Source of the DNA: Alphaproteobacteria bacterium
Lineage (GTDB): Bacteria > Pseudomonadota > Alphaproteobacteria > SMXS01
Length of the DNA: 36,122 nucleotides
Assembly (NCBI GenBank): GCA_016124315.1
Contig: WGNW01000045.1
Location: 1-36,122 of the forward strand
Reading direction: 5' to 3'
Positions 34,166 to 36,122 of this stretch are shown piece by piece. Made by a program: the position numbers and the translations under genes. Positions within the stretch are counted from its first letter, which is position 1. Each line of letters opens with the position of its first letter. The notes under the pieces were generated by a model, which searched no databases, was not told where the DNA came from, and was given only the letters and a program-made list of their open reading frames with translations.

Positions 34166-35140
34166 GTGTACCGGTTGATCGAGGTGATATCCAGCAAGGG
34201 CCACGGCGACACGATCAAGGCGATCACCGAGAGGTTCGGCGCCACGATCGTCCAGCTGGCCGACGTGCAGGGCGACGTCGAGGTCAGCAGGGTTCTCGCG
34301 GACGGCGAGGGGCTCCAGGAACTGATCGACGCGCTGCAGACGGCGTTGCGGACGGACGCCAACTGGCAGCTCATCATCATGCCGGTGGAGGCCGCCCTGC
34401 CCAAGCGCACGGCGGAGGGCGAGACCACGGCGCCGGCGATGGAGACCCGCGAGGAGCTCTACACCGACATGGTTGCGGCGGCCGAGGGCGGCCGCAACTT
34501 CCTGCTGCTTGCCGTTCTCTCGACGGTCGTCGCGTCGATCGGGTTGGTCGAGGACAACGTCGCGGTGGTGATCGGTGCCATGGTGATCGCGCCGCTGCTG
34601 GGGCCGAACCTGGCCTTCGCCTTCGCCGTCGCCATGGGCGACCGGCCGCTGATGGTTCGCTGCATCCGCACCAGCGCCCTGGGCGTCGCCGCCACCCTCG
34701 CGGTGTGCATCCCCATCGGCCTGCTGTGGACGGGGACGCTCGGCAGCGGCGAGCTTCAGGCGCGTACCGCCGTCGGCCTCGACAGCGTCGCGCTCGCCGT
34801 CGCCTCCGGGCTGGCCGCGGCGCTCTCGCTCACCACCGGACTGTCCACGTCGCTGGTCGGCGTCATGGTGGCGGTGGCGCTGCTGCCCCCGGCGGCGACG
34901 CTGGGCATCATGGCCGGCGCCGGCGCCTACCGGCACGCGCTCGGCGCCGCCATGCTGCTGGTGACCAACATCACCGCCATCATCCTGACCGCGCAGGTCA
35001 TGTTCATCGTGCAGGGCATCGGGCCGCGCACCTGGTGGGAGAAGCGGCGGGCGAAAGCCTCGCTGAAGCTCAACCTCTGGGTGCTGAGCACGATCATGGT
35101 CGTGATGATCGGGCTGATCGAACTGGCCAAATACCTGTAG
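34166..35140 (+). CDS. TIGR00341/DUF389 family membrane protein
   Basis: A 324-residue integral membrane protein starting at GTG (34166) after GGAAAGGAGG. An N-terminal soluble domain (about 1-100, MYRLIEVISSKGHGDTI) precedes about six to seven hydrophobic segments from residue 110. The family phrases VVASIGLVEDNVAVVIGAMVIAPLLGP and LVGVMVAVALLPPAATLG (repeat-related segments of the membrane domain) are clear. The molecular function of the family is not settled. A weak terminator follows the stop. Confidence 0.9.
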   Translation: MYRLIEVISSKGHGDTIKAITERFGATIVQLADVQGDVEVSRVLADGEGLQELIDALQTALRTDANWQLIIMPVEAALPKRTAEGETTAPAMETREELYTDMVAAAEGGRNFLLLAVLSTVVASIGLVEDNVAVVIGAMVIAPLLGPNLAFAFAVAMGDRPLMVRCIRTSALGVAATLAVCIPIGLLWTGTLGSGELQARTAVGLDSVALAVASGLAAALSLTTGLSTSLVGVMVAVALLPPAATLGIMAGAGAYRHALGAAMLLVTNITAIILTAQVMFIVQGIGPRTWWEKRRAKASLKLNLWVLSTIMVVMIGLIELAKYL

Positions 35141-35173
35141 GCGGCGTTCAGGCGTTCCGTGAGTTTGCGGGAC

Positions 35174-35195
35174 GGCCCAGCTGGTCGGCTTTTTT
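35174..35195 (+). terminator. Possible weak intrinsic terminator after the DUF389 gene
   Basis: GGCC (35174-35177) can pair with GGCT (35187-35190, one G-T wobble) around a 9-nt loop, followed by six T (35190-35195). The stem is only 4 bp, so this is tentative. Confidence 0.35.
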
Positions 35196-35337
35196 CATGC
35201 ATATTGCGCACGGCAGGTTGCATGATCTGCTGGATATGTCATAAAGGTTTGAAAAATATCGCAATTGTTGGTAACAGCCGACATAAATAAAAAATATTCA
35301 TCGTCTATTAATTTATGGTAGCGTGGGACGGCTGAGT

Positions 35338-35362
35338 GGGGGCCTGACGCCCTTTCGGGGTG
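35338..35362 (+). promoter_or_regulatory. Mutually exclusive hairpins in the TonB-receptor leader
   Basis: Two overlapping stems compete for the same CCC: GGGC/GCCC (35340-35343 with 35349-35352, plus two G-T wobbles) and CGCCC/GGGTG (35348-35352 with 35358-35362). They lie about 55-80 nt before the receptor ATG, downstream of an AT-rich stretch (about 35220-35320). A segment near 35377-35400 resembles part of a B12-riboswitch 3' end, but the other hallmark motifs are not visible. Confidence 0.35.
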
Positions 35363-35417
35363 GCAAGGAAAAGCAAGACCCGCCAGCGGTCGGAAATCCG
35401 CGTAAGGGGAGGATGAA

Positions 35418-36122
35418 ATGCGCGAATACCGAAGCCGATTCGGCTGCCGTCCGGTTTCACTACGATCAGCGGGAACGGCGGGTGCCGTTGTCGCGCTGCT
35501 GAGCCTGGGACTGTCGATGCCCGGCCATGCCCAGGACACAGCCGGCGCCAAGACGCCCAAGCCCGCCACCGACACCATCATGGTCACCGCCCGCAAGACC
35601 TCGGAGACGCTGCAGGAAACGCCCGTCACCGTGTCCGTTGTCAGCGGCAAGGACCTGGCGCGGTTCAACTACGACAAGATCGAGAACCTGACGACGCGCA
35701 TCCCGTCGCTGAACGTGCAGCTTGGCGGTTCCGGTTCGGGCGCCCAGGTCTCGCTGCGCGGCGTCGGCACCTCGAACATCTCCGACGCCTTCGATTCCGC
35801 CGTCGCCCTCAACTACGACGGCGTGATGATCTCGCAGATGCGCGTGCTGCAGGGCGCCTTCTTCGACGTGCAGCAGGTCGAGGTGCTGAAGGGGCCGCAG
35901 TCGCTCTACTTCGGCAAGAGCGCCTCGGCCGGCGTGATCTCGATCAAGTCCGCCAATCCGACGCGGGACTGGGAGATGGGTGCCAAGGCGTCCTACGAGT
36001 TCGAGGAGCAGGGCTACACCGGAGAGGCCTACGTCTCCGGCCCGCTCAACGACAAGGTCGGCGTCCGGCTGGCGGCGCGCTACAACAACATCGTCAAGCA
36101 GTACTACAACTACGCCCATGAC
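35418..36122 (+). CDS. TonB-dependent outer-membrane receptor (5' part only)
   Basis: 235 codons are present; the gene runs off the right edge. The ATG at 35418 follows GGGGAGG by 5 nt. A long signal peptide (MREYRSRFGCRPVSL, a hydrophobic VVALLSLGLSM core, then GHAQD) is followed by a TonB-box-like TIMVTARK and the plug domain: TPVTVSVVSGKDL, SLRGVG, FDVQQVEVLKGPQSLYFGKSASAGVISI, and the start of the barrel. Such receptors import iron chelates, cobalamin, or other large substrates using the TonB energy system. The substrate is not clear from this part. A 277-bp structured leader precedes it. Confidence 0.93.
   Translation, partial: MREYRSRFGCRPVSLRSAGTAGAVVALLSLGLSMPGHAQDTAGAKTPKPATDTIMVTARKTSETLQETPVTVSVVSGKDLARFNYDKIENLTTRIPSLNVQLGGSGSGAQVSLRGVGTSNISDAFDSAVALNYDGVMISQMRVLQGAFFDVQQVEVLKGPQSLYFGKSASAGVISIKSANPTRDWEMGAKASYEFEEQGYTGEAYVSGPLNDKVGVRLAARYNNIVKQYYNYAHD

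Noticed and set aside
35377..35400. Cobalamin riboswitch upstream of the TonB receptor
   Set aside because: Only a short 3' segment resembles it; GCCACTG and the other core motifs are missing. Kept as a finding and not as a call.

Overview
The window is high-GC (about two thirds G+C or more), densely coded DNA from a Gram-negative bacterium, most likely an alphaproteobacterium near the Rhodospirillales. The evidence is the run of housekeeping genes (uvrA // ssb ... gyrA-coaD-cyclophilin-cyclophilin ... queA ... tgt), protein features typical of that class, frequent GTG/TTG starts, and a TonB-dependent receptor. This placement is inferred from gene content; no rRNA or tRNA gene is present.

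Layout. 1-8.1 kb: the 5' end of uvrA on the minus strand, a small membrane protein, ssb, a secreted DUF4139 protein, another small membrane protein, then gyrA with a good promoter and a leader hairpin, coaD, and two tandem cyclophilins (one exported, one cytoplasmic). 8.1-18.4 kb: a palindromic element, a DUF2239 gene, queA, an LLM-class flavin oxidoreductase, a giant 1754-residue exported repeat protein (about 19 units, ending inside the last one), an SDR dehydrogenase, and tgt. queA and tgt act in the same queuosine pathway and are commonly adjacent in related genomes, so 9.9-17.2 kb looks like an insertion between them. 18.4-26.2 kb: an exported M23-like protein with C-terminal tandem repeats, an adenylate-forming enzyme, an EAL-CBS-GGDEF signalling protein, an overlooked 59-residue gene, and a trkH potassium transporter gene broken by a one-base deletion in a G-run.

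26.3-32.6 kb holds a complete, tightly packed [NiFe]-hydrogenase maturation operon, hypF-hypC-hypD-hypE-hypA-hypB, in which several genes overlap. HypF and HypE make the cyanide ligand, HypC and HypD carry and assemble the Fe(CN)2CO unit, and HypA and HypB insert nickel. No hydrogenase structural gene lies in the window. 32.6-36.1 kb holds a secreted Met-rich protein whose 3' end overlaps hypB, an AT-rich gene-free stretch, a 59-residue protein that shares a gapless motif domain with the secreted protein, a 73-residue helical protein with a near-consensus promoter, a TIGR00341/DUF389 membrane protein, and the 5' part of a TonB-dependent receptor behind a structured leader.

The least explained items are the giant repeat protein with its tandem leader hairpins, the pair of small proteins sharing the G-[FY]-[ST]-x2-QLEG domain around the AT-rich stretch, the M23-like protein that has Met where the first zinc-binding His is expected, and the TonB-receptor leader with two mutually exclusive hairpins. 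All functional calls rest on recognised motifs and family knowledge; no database search was run.
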